From Mesohalobacter halotolerans (GTDB lineage: Bacteria; Bacteroidota; Bacteroidia; Flavobacteriales; Flavobacteriaceae): DNA of 64,000 nucleotides. Below are positions 1 through 9,116 of this stretch, one piece after another. The stretch's first letter is position 1. Each line of letters opens with the position of its first letter. Below the pieces are notes generated by a model. The model saw only the letters and a list, made by a program, of their open reading frames with translations, did no database searches and was not told where the DNA came from. The stretch is taken from the NCBI RefSeq assembly GCF_006120725.1, contig NZ_SWMU01000003.1, positions 532,362-596,361 on the forward strand, written 5' to 3'. Made by a program: the position numbers and the translations under genes.

Positions 1-332
1 TTATCAACGCGGTCAGGATAGTTTTCTGCAATATTTCTAATAATGATAGTTCCCAGAGAAATTCCTATAAAATGTGTTTTTTTTATTTTTAAATAGTCTA
101 AAACCTCAATGATATCATACGAAATACTATCAAAAGTATAATCGTTTTTAAAACTGTCTTTGAGTTTAGGCTTTGAGTTACCGTGACCTCTAAGGTCTAG
201 TAATAAGACATTAAAGTGTAATTTAAAATCTCGAATCTGTTTAAACCAAATTGTCGAACTCCCGCCAGCACCATGTACAAATGTAACCCATGGCTTTTTT
301 TCATTATGCAAATATGTAGTGTAGTGCAACAT
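1..332 (-). CDS. Alpha/beta hydrolase, N-terminal part (cut by window edge)
   Basis: The minus strand reads open from an ATG at 332 to the window edge, giving about 110 residues. It starts MLHYTTYLHNEKKPWVTF and continues VHGAGGSS (oxyanion-hole region), LLLDLRGHGNS and GISLGT, the nucleophile elbow with Ser as the presumed nucleophile. These are hallmarks of the alpha/beta hydrolase fold. The catalytic Asp/Glu and His would lie beyond position 1. There is no signal peptide, so it is probably cytoplasmic. The substrate cannot be told from this part; esterases, lipases and MenH-like enzymes share the motifs. Confidence 0.85.
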   Translation of the reverse strand, partial: MLHYTTYLHNEKKPWVTFVHGAGGSSTIWFKQIRDFKLHFNVLLLDLRGHGNSKPKLKDSFKNDYTFDSISYDIIEVLDYLKIKKTHFIGISLGTIIIRNIAENYPDRVD

Positions 333-413
333 TTTTGCTAAAATATGTTATAAGTTCTTATTAAACAACTCAATGATAATAATTTAGAATGTTTTTAAGT
401 ATTGATCGCAAGC

Positions 414-1184
414 CTAATGGCATTCTCTTGTAAAGTAATCAAAGGCTTTAAGCATTCGAGAACCATACCAACTGAAATATTCACCATTGACTAATTTTAT
501 TTTTGAATTGTCTACAGGTATTTCAGAAAAATGTTTGGTTTTAAACGGATAGGGTTCTGATGATAATAACAATATGTCTAAATCGGGTAAATCGTAAATA
601 TCAATTGTCGGGTATCGGTCTTTGTTTGCATAGACATTTTCAAAATGATTGCGTTTCAAAATATGATTGATAAAAGTATCTCCACCAACCGCCATCCAAG
701 GGTCACGCCAAATAAAATAGGCTGCTTTTTTAAAGGGTTTGTCTTTAATAAAACTTTGGAAAGAAATGTTTTGGGCTTTTAAATCTGCAATCATCTGATG
801 AGCCTGTGGCTGAGCTTGTAATATTTTACCGTATTCACGGATTAATCTGATATTGTCGTCAAAAGTTTTTACATCCGAAACATGAACTGGAGCTATGTTT
901 TGAAGCTCATCTACCATAGGTTTGGTATTTTCCTCTTTATTACAAAAAATAATATCCGGTTGTAAAGCTTCAATTTTATCAAAATGCACTTGCTTGGTGC
1001 CACCAACAAAGGTTTTTGTAGATTTTAAAGGTTTGGGATGAACACAAAATTTGGTAATTCCAAGAATTTGTTTTTCAAAACCCAAATCTGCTAAAAGCTC
1101 AGTTTGACTCGGAACCAGTGAAATGATTCGTTGTGGAGTTGAGTGTATTTCGACAGATCGATTGAGAAAATCGTGAGTTATCAA
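414..1184 (-). CDS. BtuF/TroA-like helical-backbone metal receptor protein, no signal peptide
   Basis: The 256-residue protein contains PQRIISLVPSQTELLADLG near the N-terminus, followed by an IEALQPDIIF segment. These are typical of the periplasmic binding proteins for cobalamin and ferric siderophores (BtuF/FecB/TroA fold). Family members normally carry a Sec signal or lipobox, but this one starts MITHDFLNRSVEIHSTPQR and no hydrophobic leader is encoded in frame upstream. It may therefore be cytoplasmic or have a non-transport role. No permease or ATPase gene adjoins it. Family assignment is good; ligand unknown. Confidence 0.8.
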   Translation of the reverse strand: MITHDFLNRSVEIHSTPQRIISLVPSQTELLADLGFEKQILGITKFCVHPKPLKSTKTFVGGTKQVHFDKIEALQPDIIFCNKEENTKPMVDELQNIAPVHVSDVKTFDDNIRLIREYGKILQAQPQAHQMIADLKAQNISFQSFIKDKPFKKAAYFIWRDPWMAVGGDTFINHILKRNHFENVYANKDRYPTIDIYDLPDLDILLLSSEPYPFKTKHFSEIPVDNSKIKLVNGEYFSWYGSRMLKAFDYFTRECH

Positions 1185-1218
1185 CTTTTTTTGAGATAAG
1201 TTAAAAAAATATTAGGAA

Positions 1219-1247
1219 TAAAAAAAGGTCTTTCTAAGAAAGACCTT
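1219..1247 (-). terminator. Intrinsic terminator after the tRNA-Leu/tRNA-Gly pair
   Basis: Arms AAGGTCTTTC (1225-1234) and GAAAGACCTT (1238-1247) form a perfect 10-bp stem with a 3-nt loop. On the minus strand the stem is followed by a run of T, just past the 3' end of tRNA-Leu, so it fits a terminator for the tRNA transcript. Confidence 0.85.
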
Positions 1248-1248
1248 G

Positions 1249-1334
1249 TACTCGGAGCGGGACTTGAACCCGCACGGCCACATTCGGCCATTGGATTTTA
1301 AGTCCAACGTGTCTACCAATTCCACCATCCGAGC
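1249..1334 (-). tRNA. tRNA-Leu (anticodon UAA)
   Basis: An 86-nt class II tRNA. The acceptor strands GCTCGGA/TCCGAGT pair with one terminal G-U. The anticodon stem TTGGA/TCCAA encloses the loop CTTAAAA (anticodon TAA). There is a long variable arm and a T-loop GTTCAAG. The discriminator is A and CCA is not encoded. It reads UUA codons and is followed by a hairpin terminator. Confidence 0.97.
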
Positions 1335-1369
1335 AGAAATATTTTTAAAAAAGAACTTAAAATAAAAAG

Positions 1370-1441
1370 AGCGAAAGACGGGATTTGAACCCGCGACCCT
1401 CACCTTGGCAAGGTGATGCTCTACCCCTGAGCTACTTTCGC
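1370..1441 (-). tRNA. tRNA-Gly (anticodon GCC)
   Basis: A 72-nt tRNA with acceptor GCGAAAG/CTTTCGC, D-arm AGCTCAGGGGTAGAGC, anticodon stem TCACC/GGTGA with loop TTGCCAA (anticodon GCC), and T-arm with GGTTCAAATCC. The discriminator is U, as expected for bacterial tRNA-Gly. It lies 35 nt upstream of tRNA-Leu on the same strand, so the two are probably co-transcribed. Confidence 0.97.
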
Positions 1442-1508
1442 GTTTATGCAATAAAATTGCGGATGCAAATTTAAGCTTTTTCTTATAATGTCAAAGTAAA
1501 ATAAATAT

Positions 1509-4112
1509 TTATTTTTTCTCAATCAACATCCGCTTAATTTCATTCAATTTCATTAAAGCTTCTACAGGGGTTAAGGTCTCTATTTCCAGATTTAGGATTT
1601 CCTGTTTAATATCTTCTAATAAGGGATCATCCAACTGAAAAAAACTGAGTTGTGATTCTTGGGTAGCAGCTTTAAGATGTTCAGCAGACTCTTCGGTAGT
1701 ATGCGCTTCTTCCAGTTTTTTCAATATGGTTTCAGCTTTTTTAACGACGTGTTGCGGCATACCTGCCATTTTAGCCACATGTATTCCAAAACTATGTGCA
1801 CTACCGCCGGGCTTTAATGTTCTTAAAAATAAAATTTTATCCTTGTATTCTTTGACAGCGACATTGTAGTTTTTAATCCGCTCAAACTTGTGAGTCATTT
1901 CGTTGAGTTCGTGATAATGTGTTGCAAATAGGGTTTTGGCCTGTGATGGATGTTCATGTAAGTATTCCGTTATTGCCCAAGCAATTGAAATCCCATCATA
2001 AGTGCTTGTGCCCCGACCAATTTCGTCGAGCAAAACTAAACTGCGCTCTGAAATATTGTTGAGAATGCTCGCCGTTTCGTTCATTTCTACCATAAAAGTC
2101 GATTCGCCCATCGAGATATTATCACTCGCGCCAACACGGGTAAAGATTTTATCGACTAAACCTATCTCAGCTGATTCTGCTGGGACAAAACAGCCCATTT
2201 GTGCGAGTAAAACAATAATTGCAGTTTGGCGAAGCAAAGCCGATTTACCACTCATATTGGGCCCGGTGATCATAATAATTTGTTGTTCTTCACGGTCGAG
2301 AAACACATCGTTGGCAATATAAGCCTCGCCTTCTGGCAATTGTTTTTCAATCACAGGATGTCGACCTGCTTTGATATCTAAATTAAAATCGTCATTAATC
2401 TCAGGCTTGTGATATTGATCTTCAAGTGCCAACTGCGCAAAGCCACAAAGCACATCCAGTTTTGCGATTAATACAGCGTTTTGTTGTACAGGTTTGATGT
2501 AGTCACGACACCAAACCACGAGGTTGTCGTAAATTTCTGCTTCCAGGACATTAATTTTCTCTTCAGCACTTAAAATTTTGGCTTCGTAAGTTTTCAATTC
2601 TTCGGTGATGTAGCGTTCGGCATTGACCAATGTTTGCTTGCGAATCCAATGATCTGGCACTTTATCTTTGTGCGTATGTCTAACTTCCAGATAATACCCA
2701 AAAACGTTATTGCTGCCAATTTTTAGTTTAGGAATTCCCGTGCTTTCAGATTCTCGCTTAAGCATCTCGTCAAGAAAATCTTTTCCCGAATAGGCCAGAT
2801 CTCTAAGCTCGTCTAGTTCTTCGTGAAAGCCTTTGGCAATGACATTGCCTTTACTGAGTAAAACCGGAGTCTCAGGTTGAATGGCTTTGTGTATTTTCTC
2901 TCTTAACAACTCGCATGTGTGCAAATTATCGGCAATAACTTTTAAGGCTTCATTGTCTTTTTGAGACAATTCTGTTTTAATTGGAATGACAGCTTCGAGC
3001 GAGTCTTTGAGTTGTAACAATTCTCTGGGATTGACCTTTTGCGTTGCCACTTTTGATATCAAGCGCTCTAAATCGCTGATTTGTTTAAGCTGTTGCTGAA
3101 TACCTTTGAGTAAATTTTGATTTTTATTGAGATAGTCAACAGCTTCTAAACGGTCTTCAATTTTTTCGCGTTGTTTGAGTGGTAAAGACAACCAGCGTTT
3201 GAGCATTCTGCTGCCCATTGCGGAGATGGTTTTGTCTATAACATCAATTAGCGTGAGAGCTTGTTGAGAGTTGCCTTGGTATAACTCAAGATTGCGTATG
3301 GTAAAGCGATCCATCCACACATAAGCTTCTTCGCTAATACGCGAAATGTTGTTGATATGCTGCAACTTGTCATGCTGAGTTTCTGACAGGTAATGCATAA
3401 TTGCACCACTGGCTATGATGCCAGATTCAAGATGTTCTATCCCAAAACCTTTAAGCGAATTGGTCTTAAAATGTGAATTTAAAGTCTCTTGAGCATAATC
3501 AATTTTAAACAGCCAGTTGTCCTGAAAGAAACAATTATAATCCTCGCCAAAGTCTGATTTAAATTGATTCTTATTTGATTTTGATACTAAAACTTCAGTA
3601 GGTGAAAAATTCTGTAATAATTTATCGATATAATCTTTTGAGCCTTCTGAAGTTAAAAATTCCCCGGTTGAAATGTCCAGAAAAGCGATACCAATATTGG
3701 TTTTTGCAAAATGAATAGCACAGAGAAAATTATTAGACCTGCTAGTTAAAACCTCATCGTTTAAAGCGACTCCTGGAGTGACCAATTCTGTTACGCCGCG
3801 TTTCACGATTTTCTTCGTCGTTTTAGGGTCTTCTAGTTGATCGCAAATGGCAACCCGTTGACCAGCTTTAACCAATTTTGGCAAATAGGTATTCAATGAA
3901 TGATGTGGAAATCCAGCCAATTCTGTGCGTTCACTCCCATTATTCCGATTGGTCAATACAATATTGAGAATCTGTGCGGTTTTAACCGCATCTTCTCCAA
4001 AAGTTTCATAAAAATCACCAACGCGAAACAACAACAAAGCGTCAGGGTGCTTTTGTTTGATGGCATTGTATTGCTTCATCAAGGGTGTAATCGATGATTT
4101 TTTCTTGGCCAA
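1509..4112 (-). CDS. mutS: DNA mismatch repair protein MutS
   Basis: The 867-residue length is normal for MutS. The mismatch-reading motif GDFYE is at residues 32-36 (Phe34 and Glu36). The ATPase part carries Walker A GPNMSGKS near residue 614, followed by the [14 protein letters not shown]alker B/signature stretch and the ATHYHEL motif. It recognises base mismatches and small loops and recruits MutL. The start [16 protein letters not shown] matches family N-termini. A short tandem repeat and dispersed repeats lie just upstream. Single gene, no operon partner visible. Confidence 0.97.
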   Translation of the reverse strand: MAKKKSSITPLMKQYNAIKQKHPDALLLFRVGDFYETFGEDAVKTAQILNIVLTNRNNGSERTELAGFPHHSLNTYLPKLVKAGQRVAICDQLEDPKTTKKIVKRGVTELVTPGVALNDEVLTSRSNNFLCAIHFAKTNIGIAFLDISTGEFLTSEGSKDYIDKLLQNFSPTEVLVSKSNKNQFKSDFGEDYNCFFQDNWLFKIDYAQETLNSHFKTNSLKGFGIEHLESGIIASGAIMHYLSETQHDKLQHINNISRISEEAYVWMDRFTIRNLELYQGNSQQALTLIDVIDKTISAMGSRMLKRWLSLPLKQREKIEDRLEAVDYLNKNQNLLKGIQQQLKQISDLERLISKVATQKVNPRELLQLKDSLEAVIPIKTELSQKDNEALKVIADNLHTCELLREKIHKAIQPETPVLLSKGNVIAKGFHEELDELRDLAYSGKDFLDEMLKRESESTGIPKLKIGSNNVFGYYLEVRHTHKDKVPDHWIRKQTLVNAERYITEELKTYEAKILSAEEKINVLEAEIYDNLVVWCRDYIKPVQQNAVLIAKLDVLCGFAQLALEDQYHKPEINDDFNLDIKAGRHPVIEKQLPEGEAYIANDVFLDREEQQIIMITGPNMSGKSALLRQTAIIVLLAQMGCFVPAESAEIGLVDKIFTRVGASDNISMGESTFMVEMNETASILNNISERSLVLLDEIGRGTSTYDGISIAWAITEYLHEHPSQAKTLFATHYHELNEMTHKFERIKNYNVAVKEYKDKILFLRTLKPGGSAHSFGIHVAKMAGMPQHVVKKAETILKKLEEAHTTEESAEHLKAATQESQLSFFQLDDPLLEDIKQEILNLEIETLTPVEALMKLNEIKRMLIEKK

Positions 4113-4171
4113 AATTAATGATTTAGGTGTTTTGGCGAATTTAACTATTAAGACTGATGTTTGAAAGTGTA

Positions 4172-4230
4172 AATGTGATAATTTGAGAATGTGCTAATGT
4201 GATAATTTGAGAATGTGCTAATGTGATAAT
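4172..4230. repeat. 24-bp tandem repeat, about 2.5 copies, upstream of mutS
   Basis: The unit AATGTGATAATTTGAGAATGTGCT occupies 4172-4195 and again 4196-4219. A partial third copy runs from 4220 to 4230. The two full copies are identical. It lies about 60 bp upstream of the mutS start, in the region where a promoter would be expected. Unit length divides by three but no reading frame crosses it. Confidence 0.9.
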
Positions 4231-4253
4231 TAGTTCTTGGTATGACTTTGAAT

Positions 4254-4271
4254 ATTGAGCGGAGCCGAAAT
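4254..4271 (+). repeat. Dispersed 18-bp repeat, copy 1 (ATTGAGCGGAGCCGAAAT)
   Basis: It matches the consensus ACTGAGCGNAGYCGAART that recurs at 12081-12098, 61923-61940 and 61947-61964. All copies are intergenic or abut a gene end. Downstream, CTCGTT/AACGAG at 4310-4324 forms a small hairpin in the same gene-free patch (4113-4405). I see no gene in that patch. Confidence 0.75.
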
Positions 4272-4405
4272 AAACCTATTAACAAAGCCAAAATGAACCG
4301 TCGCTAGTGCTCGTTTATAACGAGTGCCTTTAAGAAATGTCAAAAATTTTTGGTTGAGGATAGTCAAAATGAAATTCTTACTTTTGTTTTTTTATCAAAA
4401 AACAG

Positions 4406-4942
4406 ATGCGAAAACTCAAAAACGAAGAACTCAATCGGCTTTCTGTTGATGAGTATAAAACTGCTGAAAAGTCCAATTTAATTTTAATTTTAGACAACAT
4501 TCGAAGTTTAAACAACATTGGTTCTGTCTTTAGAACTGCTGATGCGTTTCGAATTCAAAAAATTTACCTTTGCGGCATCACAGCGCAACCACCACATCGC
4601 GATATTCAGAAAACAGCGCTTGGCTCTACAGACAGTGTAGCCTGGGAATATGCTGAACAGACCTTGAATGTCGTAAATAAACTACAACAACATGGCATCA
4701 AAATACTCAGCATCGAACAAGCCGATGAGAGCTGTATGCTTCAAGACTTTAATTTTCATCCTAATAAAACTTATGCTATGGTGTTTGGCAATGAAGTCAA
4801 AGGTGTTCAACAAACCGTCATTGATGAAAGTGATGCAGTTATCGAAATCCCACAATTTGGGACTAAACACTCCGTAAATATTTCTGTGAGCACAGGAATT
4901 TGTTGTTGGACTTATTATGCTCAAGTCTACTTAAGGAAGTAA
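4406..4942 (+). CDS. SpoU (TrmH) family RNA 2'-O-methyltransferase
   Basis: The 178-residue protein shows the three SpoU motifs: NIRSLNNIGSVFRTADAF (motif 1, about residues 31-48), MVFGNEVKGV (motif 2) and IEIPQFGTKHSVNISVS (motif 3). These build the trefoil-knot SAM-binding fold and catalyse ribose methylation. The short length without an extra substrate-binding domain resembles TrmH/TrmL-like tRNA methyltransferases, but the target RNA position cannot be read from sequence. The next gene overlaps its 3' end by 43 nt if the proposed TTG start is right. Confidence 0.92.
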   Translation: MRKLKNEELNRLSVDEYKTAEKSNLILILDNIRSLNNIGSVFRTADAFRIQKIYLCGITAQPPHRDIQKTALGSTDSVAWEYAEQTLNVVNKLQQHGIKILSIEQADESCMLQDFNFHPNKTYAMVFGNEVKGVQQTVIDESDAVIEIPQFGTKHSVNISVSTGICCWTYYAQVYLRK

Positions 4943-5499
4943 TAAACTTAAATGTATTTATACCCAAAATTATTTTAGAAGATCGCTTCACAATTTATCA
5001 AAAAATCATAATTCTGTTCGTAATTGGATTTCCGTTTCTTTACGCGATTAGCAACCTATTGGAATTTGACCTAAACTTTAAAGGCTACATATTAGTTATT
5101 GTATTTGTTTTGTGTTATGGTTTCCTGATGGCTTTCGCATTTACTAAACGTGGTTTTACTAAAATCAATTCTAAATTATATCGAGCATCTTTTGTTATGG
5201 GATTGATATTGTTCAAAAAACACATTTATATTTCTGAATTCCCGAAAATTGCCATTTTAAAATTTAAAAAATCACAGAAGCTAACTTGGTTTTATGTTTC
5301 AAAACCTGACCTCGCATCAGATTTTAATTGTTTTGAAGTTAATCTCTTGAATGCAAGACATACCAAAAGAATTGCCATTTTAGATTTAAAAAAACAAAAA
5401 AACGTCAAACCAACTATTGAATTTTTAACTTCAAACTTTAAGCTGAAACACGAAACGTACAGTCCTAGCTTTCGCAGCAATCCAAGACGGAGACGTTAA
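4900..5499 (+). CDS. Small membrane protein of unknown function, probable TTG start
   Basis: About 199 residues with two hydrophobic helices (around IIILFVIGFPFLYAI and GYILVIVFVLCYGFLM). A soluble C-terminal half of about 110 residues follows, with a basic tail ending SNPRRRR. I do not recognise the family. The frame has no ATG before the second helix. The only starts that keep both helices are a cluster of TTG codons at 4900-4908 inside the 3' end of the methyltransferase gene, which suggests translational coupling. Confidence is high for a gene, modest for the exact start. Confidence 0.7.
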   Translation: MLLDLLCSSLLKEVINLNVFIPKIILEDRFTIYQKIIILFVIGFPFLYAISNLLEFDLNFKGYILVIVFVLCYGFLMAFAFTKRGFTKINSKLYRASFVMGLILFKKHIYISEFPKIAILKFKKSQKLTWFYVSKPDLASDFNCFEVNLLNARHTKRIAILDLKKQKNVKPTIEFLTSNFKLKHETYSPSFRSNPRRRR

Positions 5500-5561
5500 A
5501 AGAAGACTTTGAAGTAATAATTTATGTAAAAGCTTCCTTATTTTAAGATAAAAGACAAGGT

Positions 5562-5597
5562 TTTGTTTTTTTTAGGCAGGTATAGGTTTTATTTTTG
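5562..5597 (+). promoter_or_regulatory. Candidate Bacteroidetes-type promoter for truA
   Basis: TTTG at 5562-5565 and TATTTTTG (TANNTTTG box) at 5590-5597, 24 bp apart, which is somewhat long. The box ends only 5 nt before the truA ATG at 5603, so transcription starting about 7 nt downstream would give an almost leaderless mRNA. Confidence 0.45.
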
Positions 5598-5602
5598 CGC
5601 TT

Positions 5603-6373
5603 ATGTTGAAGCGATATTTTTTAGAATGTTCGTATTTAGGTCAAAATTACGTAGGTTGGCAAAAACAACCGGACCAAAAAAGTGTACAAACCACAATAGA
5701 TGAAGCTTTATCAACCGTTTTGCAAGAAAACTTAGAGGTAATGGGTGCTGGACGAACTGATACAGGTGTACACGCTAAGTACTTTATCGCACATTTTGAT
5801 ACTGAAACTGCTTTAGAACATACTGAAAATTTAATCTACAAGCTCAACACCGTACTCCCTGCCGATATTGCCGTTCAGAATATTTACAGGGTTAACGCCA
5901 ATCACCACGCCAGATTTGATGCAGTCTCTCGCAGCTATCAATATCGTATCGCAACTCAAAAAAATCCTTTTGAGATCACTTCGGCTTACTATATCAAAAA
6001 TGCGTTAGATGTTAAACTTATGCATAAATGCGCTCATCGCTTATTGGATTTTTCTAATTTCAAAAGTTTCTGTAAAGTTAAAACTGCTGTGAATACTTTT
6101 GAATGTGACGTTATAGAAGCTGAAGTTAAAAATCTTAAAGACGACCTTGTCGTATTTAACATTTCAGCCAATCGTTTTTTGCGCAATATGGTTAGAGCCA
6201 TCACAGGGACTTTAATAGATGTTGGCTTAGGTAAAACCCATTATGAAGATTTTATAAATATTATTAAATCTCAAGATCGCCGAAAGGCCGGCAAATCGGT
6301 CCCAGCCCATGGGTTGTATCTTACAGATATCAAATATCCTTATCCATTAAAATCAATATATGAGCAAGACTAA
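5603..6373 (+). CDS. truA: tRNA pseudouridine(38-40) synthase TruA
   Basis: The 256-residue protein carries the TruA active-site motif GAGRTDTGVHA with catalytic Asp53, plus YVGWQKQP near the N-terminus and NRFLRNMVRAITG in the C-terminal half. It isomerises U38-U40 in the anticodon arm of many tRNAs. The window encodes a second, divergent TruA at 57858-58637; this one has the canonical motif and is the likely housekeeping enzyme. Its end overlaps the ABC exporter start by 14 nt. Confidence 0.96.
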   Translation: MLKRYFLECSYLGQNYVGWQKQPDQKSVQTTIDEALSTVLQENLEVMGAGRTDTGVHAKYFIAHFDTETALEHTENLIYKLNTVLPADIAVQNIYRVNANHHARFDAVSRSYQYRIATQKNPFEITSAYYIKNALDVKLMHKCAHRLLDFSNFKSFCKVKTAVNTFECDVIEAEVKNLKDDLVVFNISANRFLRNMVRAITGTLIDVGLGKTHYEDFINIIKSQDRRKAGKSVPAHGLYLTDIKYPYPLKSIYEQD

Positions 6374-8138
6374 AACAGGCAAAGCATTTGATATTGGTTT
6401 ATTTAGGCGGGTTTTGGCGTTTACCAATCCTTATAAAAAAACCTTTTATTTTGTTTTATTTTCGGCCATTGCTCTAGCCGGATTAAGCATGTTGAGACCT
6501 CACTTCTTGGGTCTAATTGTGGATAACGCCCTACCGGAAGGCAATAAAACATTGCTCATAGAACTCATCATTTGGATGCTTATAGTTTTAATGGGTGAAG
6601 TGGTATTCCAGTTATCATTCATTTATTTTGCTAATTGGTTGGGGCAAGAAGTCATCAGAGATATTCGCGTCAAGCTTTTTGAACATATGATCAATTTCAA
6701 AAAGCAATATTTCGATACTTCAGCTGTGGGTCGATTAGTCACACGTGCTGTAAGTGATATTGAAACTATAGCCAGTATCTTTAGCCAAGGCTTATTTATG
6801 ATTTTGAGTGATTTACTTAAAATGCTAGCGGTCTTGTTATTTATGTTTTACAAAAGCTGGCAGCTCACACTTCTTATCCTTACGGTTTTACCTTTTGTAT
6901 TTGTAGCAACGCGTATTTTCCAGCGCAAAATGAAAATTGCATTCGAAGAAGTCAGAACGCAAGTCTCTAATTTAAATTCATTTGTCCAAGAACGACTCAC
7001 TGGAATGAAAATCGTTCATATTTTTAATCGAGAACGCAAAGAATATGAGAAGTTTAAAGACATTAATGATAAACATAAAATTGCTTGGAACAAAACTGTA
7101 CTTTACAACTCAATCTTTTTTCCAATTGCAGAAATGTCTATTTCAGTCACTATTGGCTTGTTGGTTTGGTTTGGAGGATTACGTGTTGTAGAATCTGACA
7201 CGCTAAGTTTGGGTATCATCGTTGCCTTTATCGAATATGTCAGAATGTTGTTTGCTCCGTTGAGACAAATCGCAGATAAATTCAATTCTCTTCAAATGGG
7301 AATGGTAGCAGCCAATCGTGTATTTGGGATCTTAGATACCGAAGCTTATATTGATAATTCTGGGACAATACAAGCTCAAAATCTCAAAGGTAAGATCACT
7401 TTTGATCATGTAAGGTTTAGTTATGTCAAGGACGAAGAAGTCTTAAAGGGGATTTCTTTACAAGTTCAACCCGGCGAAACCATTGCCATAGTTGGCGCTA
7501 CTGGAGCAGGCAAAAGCACGGTCATCAATCTGCTAACCCGTTTTTATGATATCAATAGCGGTCAAATTTTAATAGATGACCGAAACATTAAAGACTATGA
7601 ACTCAAATCCCTACGTCAATCTATTGCGGTGGTGCTTCAAGATGTCTTTTTGTTTGCTGAAAGCATTTTGTATAACATTACGCTTCATGACGACAACATT
7701 ACAAAAGAAGACGTAATTCAAGCGGCAAAATCTATAGGTGTTCACGATTTTATCATGTCTTTACCAAATGGTTATGATTATAACGTTAAAGAACGTGGAG
7801 CTATGCTCTCTTCAGGTCAACGCCAACTCATTGCATTTTTACGGGCGTATGTTTGTAAACCTAGCATTTTGATACTTGATGAAGCGACATCGTCTATAGA
7901 CAGTTACAGCGAGCAACTCATCCAGAATGCTACTGATAAAATCACAAAAGATAGAACATCAATCATTATCGCTCATCGTCTGGCCACTGTAAAAAACGCA
8001 GATAAAATTATTGTCATGGATCAAGGTCAAATTATAGAAATAGGCACGCATGATAATTTGCTAAAAAATCCAGATGGCTATTACACAAAACTGTATCAAG
8101 CACAATTTGAAAGTGAAGAAGTCAATATTGAAGGTTAA
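6360..8138 (+). CDS. ABC exporter, fused permease and ATPase (MsbA-like)
   Basis: The 592-residue half-transporter has an N-terminal domain with about six membrane helices, the first around TFYFVLFSAIALAGLSML. The C-terminal ATPase has Walker A GATGAGKS near residue 378, signature LSSGQRQL near 482, Walker B ILILDEATSS near 503 and the H-loop IIAHRLATV. It would act as a homodimer, or as a heterodimer if a partner exists elsewhere. Lipid or drug export is typical for the family; the substrate is not decided. The ATG lies inside the truA 3' end, so the two are translationally coupled. Confidence 0.93.
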   Translation: MSKTKTGKAFDIGLFRRVLAFTNPYKKTFYFVLFSAIALAGLSMLRPHFLGLIVDNALPEGNKTLLIELIIWMLIVLMGEVVFQLSFIYFANWLGQEVIRDIRVKLFEHMINFKKQYFDTSAVGRLVTRAVSDIETIASIFSQGLFMILSDLLKMLAVLLFMFYKSWQLTLLILTVLPFVFVATRIFQRKMKIAFEEVRTQVSNLNSFVQERLTGMKIVHIFNRERKEYEKFKDINDKHKIAWNKTVLYNSIFFPIAEMSISVTIGLLVWFGGLRVVESDTLSLGIIVAFIEYVRMLFAPLRQIADKFNSLQMGMVAANRVFGILDTEAYIDNSGTIQAQNLKGKITFDHVRFSYVKDEEVLKGISLQVQPGETIAIVGATGAGKSTVINLLTRFYDINSGQILIDDRNIKDYELKSLRQSIAVVLQDVFLFAESILYNITLHDDNITKEDVIQAAKSIGVHDFIMSLPNGYDYNVKERGAMLSSGQRQLIAFLRAYVCKPSILILDEATSSIDSYSEQLIQNATDKITKDRTSIIIAHRLATVKNADKIIVMDQGQIIEIGTHDNLLKNPDGYYTKLYQAQFESEEVNIEG

Positions 8139-8200
8139 TTTTCTCCTACATCTTCTTATACATAATTGTGGTATTATGTTGGATTTTTATAAATGTAAGT

Positions 8201-9034
8201 ATGCTTAGAACGCTGAATTTAATTTTATTATTTTTTTTCTTGCAGAGTCAAGTCTACGCTCAAATGAATTTTCTCAACGAGGACGGAAATCAAGCTAAGT
8301 TTAAAGAGATGCTTATTACAAAAGGATGTGAAGCCTTTGAAGGTGATGATGAAAGATTAAGAAAATGCATGTCTATTGCCTTAAAAAATAATTTGCAGAA
8401 ATATATGCGTTTTGGCAAGATTAAAAAGTATTTAAATAATGGCCGAAATAAGTATTTTATCAACATCATCATCAAAAAAGACGGCGATATTTTTACTACA
8501 AATCAGGATATACACCCAAAAATCAAAAAAGAGATCGACAGAGCATTGGCAAAAATGGAGTTTTTGAACCTTCAGGTGCTAGGCGATTACGACAGGATCA
8601 AATTTACTTTACCGCTAAATATTGTACAAAAAAAACAAGGTATTAAAGCCATTTATAACAGCAGTTATGTCAAAATCAATGACAGTACTGAAAATTTAGA
8701 TAGATTGCCTGCTACAGGATTCTGTAAATATTTAAAAGAAGAAGATGACAAGATGACCTGTGTTGAAGATAGAGTAATCGCCTTTTTATTCAACAGTATT
8801 GAAAGAGAAAAAATCAAAGATATCTTCTCTGAAGGAACCAATGCCATTGAATTTGGATTTACCTTAGATCAGAATACAAGTATCCAAAATTTACAAATGA
8901 AATTCGAAAGACATCAAGTCATCTCTTCCTATTTGAAGTCTAAAATTGAGCAAATCAACTTCATAAGTCCAGGTTTTTCAGGGTTAAGACCTCAAGATGT
9001 GAAATTTGATATGAAATTAGTTTTTTACATGTAA
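8201..9034 (+). CDS. Secreted protein with two degenerate TonB C-terminal-like units
   Basis: Starting at ATG 8201 gives 277 residues beginning MLRTLNLILLFFFLQSQVYAQ, a clear Sec signal; an in-frame GTG at 8168 would bury it. The mature part has two similar halves. Each has a Cys-flanked acidic segment (KGCEAFEGDDERLRKC and TGFCKYLKEEDDKMTC), then a helix and strands resembling the flavobacterial TonB C-terminal domain (KKDGDIFTTN...IKFTLPL; TLDQNTSIQNLQMKF). No N-terminal anchor helix plus proline-rich linker is present, so it is not a conventional TonB. Function unknown; the similarity is my reading by eye. Confidence 0.65.
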   Translation: MLRTLNLILLFFFLQSQVYAQMNFLNEDGNQAKFKEMLITKGCEAFEGDDERLRKCMSIALKNNLQKYMRFGKIKKYLNNGRNKYFINIIIKKDGDIFTTNQDIHPKIKKEIDRALAKMEFLNLQVLGDYDRIKFTLPLNIVQKKQGIKAIYNSSYVKINDSTENLDRLPATGFCKYLKEEDDKMTCVEDRVIAFLFNSIEREKIKDIFSEGTNAIEFGFTLDQNTSIQNLQMKFERHQVISSYLKSKIEQINFISPGFSGLRPQDVKFDMKLVFYM

Positions 9035-9054
9035 ATATGATTCCTATAAAGACT

Positions 9055-9084
9055 AAAAAAACCCATACAAACTTGATGTATGGG
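9055..9084. terminator. Bidirectional terminator between the TonB-like gene and rho
   Basis: CCCATACA (9062-9069) and TGTATGGG (9077-9084) form a perfect 8-bp stem. On the minus strand it is followed by six or more T, ending rho transcription. On the plus strand a looser T-rich stretch follows. The flanking genes converge here. Confidence 0.85.
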
Positions 9085-9116
9085 CTTGTGTTTTTAAGTC
9101 AATAGATTTGTATCAA

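Noticed and set aside
1212..1451. 79-residue open frame on the minus strand
   Set aside because: It runs through tRNA-Leu and tRNA-Gly; the RNA genes explain the sequence fully.
4172..4230. CRISPR or iteron origin
   Set aside because: Direct head-to-tail copies without spacers, only 2.5 units, and no replication initiator gene nearby.
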